Positions 17,752 through 27,129 are shown, counted from the stretch's first letter. The stretch: DNA of 64,000 nucleotides from Marinobacter maritimus (GCF_007671675.1 NZ_VCGW01000002.1:186001-250000); one strand, 5' to 3'. The notes: generated by a model not told the origin, from the letters alone. Program-made: numbers and translations.

Positions 17752-19278
17752 ATGAGCGAACAGCATTTTGACGTTTTGATCATTGGAGCCGGGGTGTCCG
17801 GCATCGGCATGGCCTGCCATCTGAAGCAAAAGTGCCCGGGCAAATCTTTCACCATTCTGGAGCGGCGCCAGTCACTCGGAGGCACCTGGGACTTGTTCCG
17901 CTATCCTGGCATTCGCTCGGATTCCGACATGTTTACCTTCGGCTACAATTTCCGCCCCTGGACAGGTGGCAAGGTGCTGGCGGACGGCGCTTCCATTAAA
18001 AATTACGTCAGTGAAACTGCAAAAGAACATGATGTTGAGCGGCATATTCGCTATGGTCTTTCGGTGCAAACCGCTGACTGGTCCAGCCTGGATAAATGCT
18101 GGAAACTGACTGCGGTGAATGAGGCGACTGGCGAGACGGAAGCCTATACCGCGAGCTTTCTGATCGGGTGTACCGGCTACTACAACTATGACCAGGGCTA
18201 TAAACCGGATTTTCCCGGTGAGGCGGATTTCAAAGGCCAGATCGTTCATCCGCAGCATTGGCCCGAATCCCTGGATTACGCCAGCAAGAAGGTGGTGGTT
18301 ATCGGCAGCGGTGCAACGGCGATTACACTGGTGCCAACCATGGCCGAGAAAGCGGGCCATGTGACCATGTTGCAGCGCTCACCGACCTACCTGATGCCGC
18401 TGCCCTCAACGGACAAAATGGCACTCACCCTGCAGAAGGCATTGCCCGCCAGAGCTGCTTATCGGCTGACCCGGGCTCGCAACATCTCGATTTCCCGGTT
18501 TCTGTATCAGCGCTCCCGCAAAAGCCCGAAAGCTATGCGCCGCTTGTTCCTGAGCATTATCAAACGTCAGGTGGATGACCAGACCAACATGCGTCATTTC
18601 ACGCCAGACTATAATCCCTGGGATCAGCGTCTGTGTGTGGTAAAAGATGGCGACCTGTTCAAAGCAATGAAAGCGGGCCGGGCGTCGATTGCGACCGATC
18701 ATATTGAGCGTTTCACCGAGACCGGTATTCAACTGAAGTCTGGTGAGCACCTGGATGCTGACATCATCATTCCGGCCACTGGCCTGGATATTCAGATGCT
18801 CGGTGGGATCAAGCCGAAGGTAGACGGCGAGGACGTCGTTCTGAAAGACAAGGTTGTCTACAAGAGTCTGATGGTTGAAGGCGTACCAAATGCGGGGATG
18901 ATCTTTGGTTACACCAATATTTCCTGGACCCTGAAAGTGGATATCGCCAGTGAGTACCTGTGCCGCCTGATTAACCACATGGATCGGCGCGGGATTCGCG
19001 TGGCCGTGGCCAGAGATACCGGGAACAGTCTGGGTGAGGATACCGTAATGGGCTCACTGGACGCCGGTTACATCAAGCGCGCTGCTGATCGTCTTCCGCG
19101 CCAAGGCACACACGGCCCGTGGAAATCTTCTCAAAATTACCTGGAGGATGTAAAAACTCTGCGGTTTGACTCAATTGAAGACGGCTACATCGAGTTTGAT
19201 GGCAGGCTGACCGCAAACCGGAAGGGCGAATCCCGTGGGTTTTTCCGGCCCCTGCGCTCGGCACTGTTTGGTGGCTGA
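17752..19278 (+). CDS. Flavin monooxygenase with Baeyer-Villiger fingerprint
   Basis: The protein has about 508 residues. It has an FAD-binding IIGAGVSGIGMACHL at residues 10-24, the type I Baeyer-Villiger fingerprint FxGxxxHxxxW at 160-170 (FKGQIVHPQHW), and an NADPH-binding VVVIGSGATAITLVP soon after. Such enzymes insert oxygen next to ketones or oxidise N and S atoms. The overall wording (GGTWDLFRYPGIRSDSDMFTFGY) matches the EtaA-like group, which activates ethionamide in mycobacteria. A TTG at 17746 is in frame, but the ATG is preferred. The natural substrate is unknown; a role in ketone or hydrocarbon breakdown is inference. Confidence 0.9.
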   Translation: MSEQHFDVLIIGAGVSGIGMACHLKQKCPGKSFTILERRQSLGGTWDLFRYPGIRSDSDMFTFGYNFRPWTGGKVLADGASIKNYVSETAKEHDVERHIRYGLSVQTADWSSLDKCWKLTAVNEATGETEAYTASFLIGCTGYYNYDQGYKPDFPGEADFKGQIVHPQHWPESLDYASKKVVVIGSGATAITLVPTMAEKAGHVTMLQRSPTYLMPLPSTDKMALTLQKALPARAAYRLTRARNISISRFLYQRSRKSPKAMRRLFLSIIKRQVDDQTNMRHFTPDYNPWDQRLCVVKDGDLFKAMKAGRASIATDHIERFTETGIQLKSGEHLDADIIIPATGLDIQMLGGIKPKVDGEDVVLKDKVVYKSLMVEGVPNAGMIFGYTNISWTLKVDIASEYLCRLINHMDRRGIRVAVARDTGNSLGEDTVMGSLDAGYIKRAADRLPRQGTHGPWKSSQNYLEDVKTLRFDSIEDGYIEFDGRLTANRKGESRGFFRPLRSALFGG

Positions 19279-19318
19279 GTAATTGCAGGAAGCAGTCTTT
19301 TCTGTGTCTTGCAACGAG

Positions 19319-20386
19319 TTATTTCTTGCCGAGATAAGCCGCCCGGATGCCTTCCCAGCTTTCGCCTTCTGTTACCCGGAGAACCTGCTGGGATATTGGC
19401 CCCCGAAGCGGGCTGTCATCCGGCAGCGCCAGTGCGTAAAGCTGCTCTGCAAACACCCCCGGGAGGACCGTCAGCTTTTGTTGGCCCAGCTGCAGGTTCC
19501 GATACTGCATCAGTGCGCGGTCATACACGATGGCATCGGTTTCGCCTTTGGCTACTGACACCATGGCGGACGTGAGATCCGGGTAAGTCTGGTAGCGAAC
19601 CCGTTGTTCCTCCAGATAACGCTGGCTGGCGGTATTGGCAATGGTGGCCACCACTTTGCCGGGCAGATCATCCGCGCCCTGAATGCCCGAACGCAGGTTG
19701 CTTACGGTCAATGAAGAGGTAATGGCTGCGGTAAAGCTTGCCACCATGATCAAACCTGCGAACATCCAGACCAGGCCGATCAGCCGGCCTGCAAGTGATA
19801 CCGGTGCCTTGTCACCGTAGCCCACCGTTGTCATGGTGACCGCCGCCCACCAGAAGCTTGAGCCAATACCCTCTGCAGTTGACCCCCCGAATTGCTCCGG
19901 GTTACGGCGTCGCTCAACCAGCCAAAGTAGAAAACCGACGCCCAACAACAGGGCGCCCAGGGCGAGTACCACGCTGAGAAACTTCCAGCTTATTAGCGCC
20001 TTAAGGCTGCTTAGTAGACTCGTTTCCGGCACGGGAGGAACAGCAATAGACAGGCCTGTCTGATAGAAAGGGTGGCTGAAATCGAAACGGGCTTCGCGGT
20101 CGGCCGTCATGGTCAAAGCACCGACCGCCACGTCGATATCACCGCTCTCTACGGCCCCGAGCAGCTCATTGAAGCTCAGGGGGACCCATTCAAACTCCCG
20201 CTCCATGCCTGCAGCAATATCTTCCCAGAGGTCGATGCTGATTCCCTCCCAGCGACCATCGTCTGTTTGCATGACAAACGGTGGAACCTTGGTGATGCCT
20301 ATTTTCAGAGGCTGCTCCTGGGCGTGAATCTGGCTGGAGATACCCAACGCGAGTAAGAAAAGACACGACAGAATTCGTATAAACAT
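19319..20386 (-). CDS. Prokaryotic ionotropic glutamate receptor-like channel (GluR0 type)
   Basis: The 355-residue protein has a split ligand-binding domain around a two-helix pore. The order is: signal peptide (1-22); ligand lobe S1 (about 25-118) with VGALTMTADREARFDFSHPF, typical of amino-acid binding; membrane helix (133-157); pore loop ending in TVGYGD (187-192), the potassium-channel filter; second helix (203-226); lobe S2 (237-355). This is the architecture of Synechocystis GluR0, a glutamate-gated potassium channel. In S1 the Arg of TADREARFDFS is the expected alpha-carboxyl contact. A GTG at 20404 is an alternative start. No partner gene is evident: the FMO gene converges and a DUF302 gene diverges. 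Confidence 0.88.
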   Translation of the reverse strand: MFIRILSCLFLLALGISSQIHAQEQPLKIGITKVPPFVMQTDDGRWEGISIDLWEDIAAGMEREFEWVPLSFNELLGAVESGDIDVAVGALTMTADREARFDFSHPFYQTGLSIAVPPVPETSLLSSLKALISWKFLSVVLALGALLLGVGFLLWLVERRRNPEQFGGSTAEGIGSSFWWAAVTMTTVGYGDKAPVSLAGRLIGLVWMFAGLIMVASFTAAITSSLTVSNLRSGIQGADDLPGKVVATIANTASQRYLEEQRVRYQTYPDLTSAMVSVAKGETDAIVYDRALMQYRNLQLGQQKLTVLPGVFAEQLYALALPDDSPLRGPISQQVLRVTEGESWEGIRAAYLGKK

Positions 20387-20582
20387 AGCTGTGTTCAGCC
20401 CCACGGTGGGGCTGAGCTCCTTGTTGTCTGTTAGCGACCCTTTTTAAAGGCGAAACGCGGGAGGCCTACGTATTAACACGTAGTTAGATGAAATTATACT
20501 CCCCGATTGATTATCCGGATCGCTTGATAGGGTCTGATTGGTCTAGTATGAAGTTTGTACGTCGCCAAAAGGAACCCCCCCA

Positions 20583-21038
20583 ATGAACGTCTTCAGGATT
20601 ATTATTTTACCTCTCATTTTATTGCTGTGCTGGGGCGTGACCCAAGCCGCAGATGGCTTGGTTGTGGTGAAAAGTAACCACAGCGTAGCGGCTACCGCCG
20701 ACAAGCTTGAAGCGGTTTTGAGTGAAAATGGCATGAAAATCATGAACAGGATCAATCATGCCGCCGGCGCCGAGTCAGCAGGTTTGGAACTGCGACCGAC
20801 CGAGGTGGTGATTTTTGGTAACCCGAAAGTGGGAACACCCTTGATGCAGTGCGCGCAGAGTGTCGCAGTGGATCTGCCCCAGAAAGCTCTGATATGGGAG
20901 GATGAAGGTGGTCAGGTCTGGCTGGGTTACAACGACCCAGAATATCTGAAAACCAGGCATTCCATTGAAGGCTGTGACGCTGTGTTGGAAAAAGTGAGCG
21001 GTGCCCTTGCGAAATTCTCCAGCGCCGCAACCCGTTGA
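20583..21038 (+). CDS. Secreted DUF302 family protein
   Basis: The 151-residue protein has a signal peptide (cleavage near TQAADG), then the DUF302 fold: SVAATADKLEAVLSENGMKIMNRINHAAGAESAGLELRPTEVVIFGNPKVGTPLMQCAQSVAVDLP. The family is common next to thiol-redox and heavy-metal genes, but no biochemical role is firmly set. A Cys in the LMQC segment and one in IEGCDAV could form a disulfide in the periplasm. An AGGAACC ribosome site precedes the ATG. The gene is divergent from the GluR0-like gene. Confidence 0.85.
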   Translation: MNVFRIIILPLILLLCWGVTQAADGLVVVKSNHSVAATADKLEAVLSENGMKIMNRINHAAGAESAGLELRPTEVVIFGNPKVGTPLMQCAQSVAVDLPQKALIWEDEGGQVWLGYNDPEYLKTRHSIEGCDAVLEKVSGALAKFSSAATR

Positions 21039-21158
21039 CAGCGCAACCTTCAGACAAATAAAGCCACAAGCAAGCTACGGGTATCGCCATGGTTGCGGAT
21101 ACCCGGTAGTGCACTGAGCCCTTAGCTCCCCTGGTTTTGCCGTTTAGGAAGTGCATCC

Positions 21159-22463
21159 TTGCAGCCGATACGTTCCGCTTTAGCCTATATCGCCCTCATA
21201 GCCGCCATTCTTGCGTTGCTTCCCGGTATGGCAGGTCTTGGCGCCGGGGCGGTCAGCCTGGCTGTCGTTTTGGGGTGGCAGGACATGCGTCGTGTACCCA
21301 AGGCCGTTTTTCTCGTGGCGGGACTGGCGCTGGTGTTCGCTTTGGGGCGTGATCCTGGCCTGATCGGCGCGGCGGCGGGGAATATGAGCCGTCTTGCGGG
21401 GCTGGTACTGGCGGTGATGATCTTGTCCTCCGTGCTTGGTCGCACCAGTGACTTACAACAAATTTCCATCAGCCTGTTCGGAGGCAACCCAGTCGTTCGA
21501 TACCTGAGTCTTGCATTCGGTACCTCGGTTGTTTCCATACCTCTGAATTTCGGTTCTGTGGCCATCGTCGGCAGCCTGGTGGGTGAGCGAGTTCGCAGCA
21601 ACGGAGACTCGCCAGCTACTCGTAACGCGGCCCGTGCGGTTTTAAGAGGCTTTGGTGTATCGCCTACGTTTTCTCCGCTATCGATTTCTGTGGTGCTGAC
21701 ACTTACGCTTTTGCCTGGCCTCGGCAGCCTTGATTTGTTGTTATTTACCGTTCCGTTCTCGGCCGCGCTCGTTCTTTGCGGGCTGATCTGGCGTGAGTCA
21801 GAAAGCGTTCAGCAAATGGATGCCCCCGTGAACAAAGCTGGCGTGGCGCCCTGGTTACGATTTGGCACTCTCATCCTGGCTATCTGCGCTGGCGTGTTCC
21901 TGTTCAGTCAGCGGTATCAGCTCAGTTATGCCCATGCGGTTACGCTCAGTTGTATGGTTGCGGTGATTGGCGCGAGGTTATTGGCCTGGATACGTAAAAC
22001 AAACCCACCCCTGGTTAATATGTCCAGCGTCAGCAATGAGTTGGCGATTGTGGGCGGGTCTGCGTTTCTTGGCTCGGTTATCAGCGGGGCAGTGTTGGGG
22101 CAGATCAGTGGGGATCCGACGTTGCCCAACTGGCTTTGGCCTGTGATCGCAGCCTGTGTACCCTGGGTTTTCTTTGCGGCCGGCCTGGCCGGCATTAACC
22201 CCATTGTAGTTGGTACCCTTGCAGGGGGCATTCTCGGAGCCATCTGGCCGGAAAGGGCGCTGCTTGGCTTGGGTATTGGCATGGTAACGGGGTGGGGGCT
22301 TACCGCTTTCGGTACGCCGTTTGCCGCCAATGCGCTTATTATGGAGCGTTTGACGGGCTATGCAGCCATGGATGCCTCATTCCGCTGGAATCTCCGGCTG
22401 TCCCTTGTCGGGCTGATTGCTGCCAGCCTGCTTGCCGCGGGTGTCACGGCGGTGAGGGTATAA
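21159..22463 (+). CDS. Polytopic membrane transporter of the ion-transporter type, TTG start
   Basis: The 434-residue protein has about 11 hydrophobic segments and no soluble domain. Segments such as SIPLNFGSVAIVGSLVGERV, GFGVSPTFSPLSISVVLTLTLLPGLG and GLAGINPIVVGTLAGGIL resemble anion permeases and the DctM branch of the ion-transporter superfamily. The best-placed start is TTG at 21159, with AGGAA 8 bp upstream; no ATG lies near the N-terminal hydrophobic segment. The substrate is unknown. The stretch of 247 bp after it carries no gene I can support and would be the leader of the helicase gene. Confidence 0.7.
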   Translation: MQPIRSALAYIALIAAILALLPGMAGLGAGAVSLAVVLGWQDMRRVPKAVFLVAGLALVFALGRDPGLIGAAAGNMSRLAGLVLAVMILSSVLGRTSDLQQISISLFGGNPVVRYLSLAFGTSVVSIPLNFGSVAIVGSLVGERVRSNGDSPATRNAARAVLRGFGVSPTFSPLSISVVLTLTLLPGLGSLDLLLFTVPFSAALVLCGLIWRESESVQQMDAPVNKAGVAPWLRFGTLILAICAGVFLFSQRYQLSYAHAVTLSCMVAVIGARLLAWIRKTNPPLVNMSSVSNELAIVGGSAFLGSVISGAVLGQISGDPTLPNWLWPVIAACVPWVFFAAGLAGINPIVVGTLAGGILGAIWPERALLGLGIGMVTGWGLTAFGTPFAANALIMERLTGYAAMDASFRWNLRLSLVGLIAASLLAAGVTAVRV

Positions 22464-22710
22464 GGCTACAATCCCCTATGGCTAATTCCGCAAGCCTCTG
22501 TTAAGGTTTGCCGCATCCTGCCTCTAGGGATTCCGCAGTTCCAGGCTTTGAGCCTTTTTGCGAACCATCCATACGACCTGTCAGAGGACGTCACCCCGAT
22601 TACCGGCGCGTGACTGTAGTCGTCTTTTATTCCATGAATCTTCATGGCATCTGCCCACATTCGCCGAGAACGGTGTTCGTGGAGGCAGAACAATCAAGAG
22701 TTAATCCTAT

Positions 22711-24024
22711 ATGAGTTTTTCTTCACTCGGTCTTTCCGAGCAGCTGGTCCGTGCCACCGCCGACCAGGGTTACGATACCCCGTCTCCCATTCAGCTCCAG
22801 GCCATTCCTGCCGTACTTTCCGGTAAGGATGTTATGGCTGCAGCCCAGACGGGCACAGGCAAGACTGCGGGCTTTACACTGCCATTGCTGCAGCGCCTGG
22901 CGGATAAGCCTCGCACAGGTAAGGGCCCCCGCGTACTTATCCTGGCGCCCACACGGGAACTGGCCGCGCAGGTTCACGACAGCGTAAATCTTTACAGCAA
23001 ATATGTTCCCACCAAGGCCGCTGTGGTTTTTGGTGGTGTAAAAATCAACCCGCAGATGATGAAGCTGCGCAAAGGCCTGGATGTGCTGGTTGCCACACCT
23101 GGCCGCTTGATGGATCTGTATCAGCAGAACGCTGTGAAGTTCAATGAAGTGGAAATCCTGGTGCTGGACGAAGCCGACCGCATGCTGGATATGGGCTTTA
23201 TCCGTGACATCAAGAAGATTCTTGCGCTCTTGCCAGCCAAGCGTCAGAACCTGCTGTTCTCGGCGACTTTCTCCGGTGAGATTCGTGCGCTAGCTCAAGG
23301 ACTGTTGAATAACCCGGTACAAATCGATGTGGCGGTCAGAAACACCACCGCTGAGACGGTAAAACAGTCTGTGTACGCTGTTGATCAGAGCCAGAAAACT
23401 GCGCTGTTGAGTAAGCTGGTTCGTGATAACAGCTGGGAACAGGTGCTGGTATTTACCCGCACCAAGCACGGCGCCAACCGCCTGACCCAGAAGTTGGAAA
23501 AAGACGGCATCACGGCAGCGGCCATACACGGCAATAAATCCCAGGGCGCCCGCACACGCGCTCTGGCAGACTTCAAGCAGGGCCAGGTGCGCGTACTGGT
23601 TGCCACTGATATCGCAGCCCGTGGTCTGGATATCAAACAGCTACCGCAAGTGGTTAACTTTGAGTTGCCTAACGTGCCGGAAGACTATGTGCACCGCATC
23701 GGCCGGACCGGCCGCGCTGGTGAAAGTGGCCACGCGTTGTCATTGGTAAGTGCCGATGAACTCAAGATGCTGGTAGGTATCGAGAAGCTGATCAAGAAGC
23801 AGCTGCCGCGCAAGGAAATGGAAGGTTTTGAGCCCAAGAACAATGTGGCGCTCAAACCGAAAGCCAAGGCGGATCCGAGCAAGGCTCGCAATCGCAGCGG
23901 TGGTAACGGTCGGCCGGCAGGTAAACCCCGCAGCTTTGGCGATAAGCCCGGCGGGCGTAGCGGGGGTCGTAGCCAGAGTGGCAATGGTCAGCGTGGACGT
24001 TCTGCCCAGAGCCAGACTTCATAA
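22711..24024 (+). CDS. rhlE: DEAD-box ATP-dependent RNA helicase, RhlE type
   Basis: The 437-residue helicase carries all core motifs: Q motif ([11 protein letters not shown]), Walker A AQTGTGKT at 45-52, PTRELA, DEAD at 153-156, SAT in FSATFSGEI, and [18 protein letters not shown]. The C-terminal tail of about 60 residues is rich in Gly, Arg, Ser and Lys, as in RhlE, and probably binds RNA unspecifically. The protein remodels RNA duplexes, for instance in rRNA maturation or mRNA decay. A terminator with a perfect 10-bp stem follows. The long leader (from 22464) could allow cold or autoregulation, but I see no defined element. Confidence 0.92.
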   Translation: MSFSSLGLSEQLVRATADQGYDTPSPIQLQAIPAVLSGKDVMAAAQTGTGKTAGFTLPLLQRLADKPRTGKGPRVLILAPTRELAAQVHDSVNLYSKYVPTKAAVVFGGVKINPQMMKLRKGLDVLVATPGRLMDLYQQNAVKFNEVEILVLDEADRMLDMGFIRDIKKILALLPAKRQNLLFSATFSGEIRALAQGLLNNPVQIDVAVRNTTAETVKQSVYAVDQSQKTALLSKLVRDNSWEQVLVFTRTKHGANRLTQKLEKDGITAAAIHGNKSQGARTRALADFKQGQVRVLVATDIAARGLDIKQLPQVVNFELPNVPEDYVHRIGRTGRAGESGHALSLVSADELKMLVGIEKLIKKQLPRKEMEGFEPKNNVALKPKAKADPSKARNRSGGNGRPAGKPRSFGDKPGGRSGGRSQSGNGQRGRSAQSQTS

Positions 24025-24066
24025 AGAGTGTTTGAAGCCTTTCAGGCAACAGGCAACTGATTAAAC

Positions 24067-24090
24067 AATGCGGAGCTTCGGCTCCGCATT
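24067..24090 (+). terminator. Terminator between rhlE and ompW
   Basis: A perfect 10-bp stem AATGCGGAGC/GCTCCGCATT with a UUCG tetraloop and a short T-rich tail lies between two converging genes and probably serves both. Confidence 0.85.
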
Positions 24091-24104
24091 GTCGTTTTCG
24101 GGAA

Positions 24105-24764
24105 TCAGAACTTGTAGGTGAAACCTACCATGTAGACCATGGGGTCGATCTCGACGTCGAATTCGTCCAGAGTTTCAACTTTTGCCGTGGTATCAATGTC
24201 TGCCCACCACACAGCTGCGTTCAAACCGAAGTTTTCACTAAGCATATAGTCCAGCCCGATTTCAGCAGCAACGCCTACGCTGTCATCCAGTTCGATATCC
24301 AGGCCGGATAGAGCGCCAGTAGTCTTTTCTTCAAAGAAGTTAGTGTAGTTCACACCCACGCCTACGAAAGGCTGTAGTGCGGACGAACTGTGCATCGGGA
24401 AATATTGCAGTGTCAGGGTTGGTGGCAGGTGCTTGGTTTCAGCAAGCTTGCCCGCTGCTTCAAGATCCCCGGCCCCGCTGATGTTGTGTTTGAACGGAGT
24501 CGCCCCCAACAGGCCCAGACCGATATTGCTTGTAAACATATAAGTTGCGCGAATACCGAGCTGAGTATTGGAATCCACTGCGACACGAGCATCGGTTCCG
24601 AGTGCGGGTAAGCCGCCAACAGTGATTGCATCGCTTGAATCATCCGGCGCCACGTGCACAGCACCTGCGCGCAGAATGAAATCACCGGCTTCGAAAGCCT
24701 GAGCGGCGGGTGCAACGGCCATAACGGCGGCTGCGATAACACTGAGTTTGAACGTACGGGACAT
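24105..24764 (-). CDS. ompW: OmpW family outer-membrane beta-barrel protein
   Basis: The 219-residue protein has a Sec signal peptide (cleavage near AQAFEAG) and an 8-stranded small barrel ending in YMVGFTYKF; a terminal Phe is typical of Bam-assembled porins. EAGDFILRAGAVHVAPDDSS and LGLLGATPFKHNI are OmpW signatures. OmpW forms a narrow channel for hydrophobic compounds; its Pseudomonas relatives respond to hydrocarbons and salt. A longer open frame upstream is rejected: the ATG at 24764 has an AAGGAG site and begins the signal peptide. Confidence 0.92.
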   Translation of the reverse strand: MSRTFKLSVIAAAVMAVAPAAQAFEAGDFILRAGAVHVAPDDSSDAITVGGLPALGTDARVAVDSNTQLGIRATYMFTSNIGLGLLGATPFKHNISGAGDLEAAGKLAETKHLPPTLTLQYFPMHSSSALQPFVGVGVNYTNFFEEKTTGALSGLDIELDDSVGVAAEIGLDYMLSENFGLNAAVWWADIDTTAKVETLDEFDVEIDPMVYMVGFTYKF

Positions 24765-24921
24765 ATCTATCTCCTTAACCTGAATCGTTGTTGCGCCCAG
24801 ATTAAAGGCCTCAGAGATAGGGAACTTGATATAGCGCAATAATCGCGAATGGATGATTTGAGTTAGCGCGACGGATTGACGCAACTCAAGAAATTGGTGA
24901 GCAGTGTATTTTTTCGGATTG

Positions 24922-25392
24922 TCACGCGGGGCTTTTTTTGCTGCCGGGCAAGTCGACGCCAGGCACAAACACGTCTCGTACCGTGATGGTTTCACCTTTC
25001 GCGTTTAGTACCTGAACGGTCTGGACAGGTTGCCCGGTTGCCCGATCGCGCAAATCCAGTGGTGACTCATCCGGTGCAGGGTTCCACTTGTCTCCCCACT
25101 GGCGCAGGGCAATAACCACCGGGAACAGATCCCGGCCTTTTTCGGTAAGCCGGTACTCGAAGCGGGACCCGTGCTCGCCAACTTCCACTTTTTTCAGCAC
25201 CCCGTTGTCCACGAGGCGGGCAAGACGGTCGCACAGGATGTTCTTGGCGATACCCAGCTCCTGCTGAAAATCCACAAAACGCCTGGTGCCGTACATGGCG
25301 TGCAGCACTATAAGCAGCGACCACCAGTCCCCCACCTGATTCAGGGCGCGGGCGACGGAGCAATTGGAGTCATCAAAACGTTTTCTGGCCAT
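24922..25392 (-). CDS. HxlR family transcriptional regulator
   Basis: The 156-residue protein is a winged-helix regulator of the HxlR type: NCSVARALNQVGDWWSLLIVLHAMYGTRRFVDFQQELGIAKNILCDRLARLVDNGVL, then the wing KKVEVGEHGSRFEYRLTEKGRDL. The Cys in the SNCSVARAL segment matches the redox- or electrophile-sensing Cys of YodB-, HypR- and QorR-like members. It diverges from the old yellow enzyme gene, and a pair of direct repeats lies between them, so it probably controls that gene. The C-terminal 45 residues extend beyond the usual family length. Confidence 0.9.
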   Translation of the reverse strand: MARKRFDDSNCSVARALNQVGDWWSLLIVLHAMYGTRRFVDFQQELGIAKNILCDRLARLVDNGVLKKVEVGEHGSRFEYRLTEKGRDLFPVVIALRQWGDKWNPAPDESPLDLRDRATGQPVQTVQVLNAKGETITVRDVFVPGVDLPGSKKSPA

Positions 25393-25414
25393 GAGATGAA
25401 GTGTACAGAATAAG

Positions 25415-25464
25415 GTTGCATCTTAAAACCAGATTAAATAGAGTTGCGTTAAGAGACCAGATTA
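25415..25464. promoter_or_regulatory. Direct-repeat operator candidate for the HxlR regulator
   Basis: Two 22-bp direct repeats, starting 28 bp apart (25415-25436 and 25443-25464), share GTTGC at one end and ACCAGATTA at the other (16 of 22 identical). They lie in the HxlR/OYE divergent region, 23 bp from the regulator start. Confidence 0.5.
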
Positions 25465-25545
25465 GTGAGGTAGCTATCAAGGCTACCGAGTCGCTGTAAT
25501 CAACATCAATCGCTAACATCGATTCTTTTCAGGGAGTAGTTACTG

Positions 25546-26658
25546 ATGACCATGAATCTTGGCCCCATGTTTGAGCCATTCGAAATTCACAACCTCACGC
25601 TTCGCAACCGGGTTGCTATGGCGCCCATGACCCGTAACTTCTCACCTAAGGGTGTTCCCGGTGAGAACGTGGTCGCCTACTATCGGCGGCGCGCAGAGGC
25701 CGGTGTGGGCCTTGTCATTACCGAGGGCACGACAGTGAATCATCCCGGTGCCAACGGCTACCCGAATGTGCCCGCCTTTCACGGTGACGAGGCGCTCTCA
25801 GGCTGGAAAAAGGTGGTAGATGCAGTGCACGAAGCCGGTGGTGCAATCTTCCCGCAGCTTTGGCATGTCGGTTCCGTGCGCAAGGAAGGCACTGACCCCG
25901 ATCCGTCTGTTCCCGGCTATAGCCCGTCTGGCCTGTTTGCGCCTGGCAAGCCTAATGGCAAGGCAATGAGCAAAGGGGACATCGAGGACGTAGTCACTGC
26001 GTTTGCCGATGCCGCGCAGGATGCCAAAGCGCTCGGGTTTGACGGCGTAGAGATTCATGGCGCCCACGGTTATCTGTTGGACCAGTTTCTCTGGGAAGGC
26101 ACGAACCAGCGGGATGACGAGTATGGCGGTAGCATGGAAAACCGCCTGCGCTTTGTCGTAGAGATTGTGTCAGCGGTTCGTCACCAGGTGGGGCCTGATT
26201 TCCCGATCATGCTGCGCTTTTCCCAATGGAAGCAGCAGGATTACGATGCCAGGTTGGTAAATAGCCCGGAAGAACTCGAACAGTTCCTCAAGCCGCTGGT
26301 TGAAGCAGGCGTGGATATTTTCCATGCCTCAACCCGCCGTTTCTGGGAGCCGGAGTTTGAAGGTTCCAACCTTAATCTGGCAGGCTGGACGCAGAAGCTG
26401 TCCGGCAAGCCCGCCATGTCTGTTGGCAGCGTTGGACTGACCGAAGATTTCATCAGCGGCACCATGGCCAGTAAGCAAGAGTCGGTTGAGCAGTCGGGTA
26501 TCGACGAACTGGCAGAGCGCATGAACAATCATGAGTTCGAATTGATTGCTGTCGGTCGGGCGCTGCTGCAGGATCCGGAGTGGCTCACAAAGGTGAAGGA
26601 AGGACGGCTTGGTGAAGTGGACGACTTTGCCCGCAAATCCCTAGCCAAACTGTACTGA
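25546..26658 (+). CDS. Old yellow enzyme family NADH:flavin oxidoreductase
   Basis: The 370-residue protein is an FMN-binding TIM barrel. It carries NRVAMAPMTRNFSPKGVPGENVVAYYRRRAEAGVGLVITEG at the FMN edge, the substrate-binding His pair in EIHGAHGYLLDQFLW, and the GGSMENRLRFVVEIV phosphate-side segment. Such enzymes reduce activated C=C bonds of enals, enones and nitro compounds with NAD(P)H. It is next to an HxlR regulator with a Cys in the sensing position, so the pair looks like an electrophile-response module. It ends with a strong terminator at 26691. Confidence 0.92.
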   Translation: MTMNLGPMFEPFEIHNLTLRNRVAMAPMTRNFSPKGVPGENVVAYYRRRAEAGVGLVITEGTTVNHPGANGYPNVPAFHGDEALSGWKKVVDAVHEAGGAIFPQLWHVGSVRKEGTDPDPSVPGYSPSGLFAPGKPNGKAMSKGDIEDVVTAFADAAQDAKALGFDGVEIHGAHGYLLDQFLWEGTNQRDDEYGGSMENRLRFVVEIVSAVRHQVGPDFPIMLRFSQWKQQDYDARLVNSPEELEQFLKPLVEAGVDIFHASTRRFWEPEFEGSNLNLAGWTQKLSGKPAMSVGSVGLTEDFISGTMASKQESVEQSGIDELAERMNNHEFELIAVGRALLQDPEWLTKVKEGRLGEVDDFARKSLAKLY

Positions 26659-26690
26659 ACCCGGACAGAATATTTCCTCTCTGTAACAGC

Positions 26691-26730
26691 ACACCCCCAT
26701 TGCCTGAGCGTATGATGGGGGTGTTTTTTT
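26691..26730 (+). terminator. Terminator after the old yellow enzyme gene
   Basis: A perfect 10-bp stem ACACCCCCAT/ATGGGGGTGT (26691-26700/26715-26724) with a 14-nt loop is followed by seven T. Confidence 0.88.
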
Positions 26731-26759
26731 ATGGCTAGAAGTTTACAGGAGGGAAGGCA

Positions 26760-27068
26760 ATGTCTTTGAAGAACAGTCTTTCAGTTTTGATGCTTGCGAG
26801 CCTGCTGGCGTTTGCCGGTTGTGCCACCGTAGGCAAAGACTTTTCCACGCACAATATCGATCAGATTACGGTGAATGAAACCACCCGGGCGGACATTCAG
26901 GAAATGTTTGGTGAGCCCTGGCGCACCGGTGTTGAAGACGGGAAACGCACCTGGACCTACGGCAAATACCGTTGGTCAGCCTTCGGTGATGCGGAAACCA
27001 CGGATCTGGTTGTACGCTTCAATCCCGACGGCACGGTGTCGTCCTACGTTTACAACACCACCGAGTAA
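26760..27068 (+). CDS. Small BamE/SmpA-like lipoprotein
   Basis: The 102-residue protein has a lipobox (LAFAGC, Cys21). The mature part resembles the BamE/OmlA fold: ITVNETTRADIQEMFGEPWRTGVEDGKRTWTYGKYRW, with T-K/R-xxV/I--xFGxP-R and W-Y elements. BamE proper stabilises the outer-membrane assembly machine, but several small lipoproteins share the fold, so this is not necessarily bamE. A strong GGAGG precedes the ATG. A hairpin follows, then the converging pntB. Confidence 0.75.
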   Translation: MSLKNSLSVLMLASLLAFAGCATVGKDFSTHNIDQITVNETTRADIQEMFGEPWRTGVEDGKRTWTYGKYRWSAFGDAETTDLVVRFNPDGTVSSYVYNTTE

Positions 27069-27080
27069 CGATTCTGTTGA

Positions 27081-27109
27081 TGCGGTATCCGGAAGATCCG
27101 GGTACCGCA
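27081..27109. terminator. Hairpin between the lipoprotein gene and pntB
   Basis: TGCGGTA (27081-27087) and TACCGCA (27103-27109) pair, with an inner CCGG/CCGG. There is no clear T run on either side, so termination is likely but weak; it serves two converging genes. Confidence 0.5.
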
Positions 27110-27129
27110 TATATCAGGGTTTATTTGGC

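Noticed and set aside
17552..17755. A 67-residue plus-strand frame after EncFtn as a possible encapsulin or tag
   Set aside because: It shows no encapsulin-like segment or cargo tag and no ribosome site; the real encapsulin would be about 260-290 residues.
22508..22714. A 68-residue frame in the helicase leader
   Set aside because: No ribosome site, no hydrophobic or known motif, and it runs into the helicase start; treated as leader sequence.
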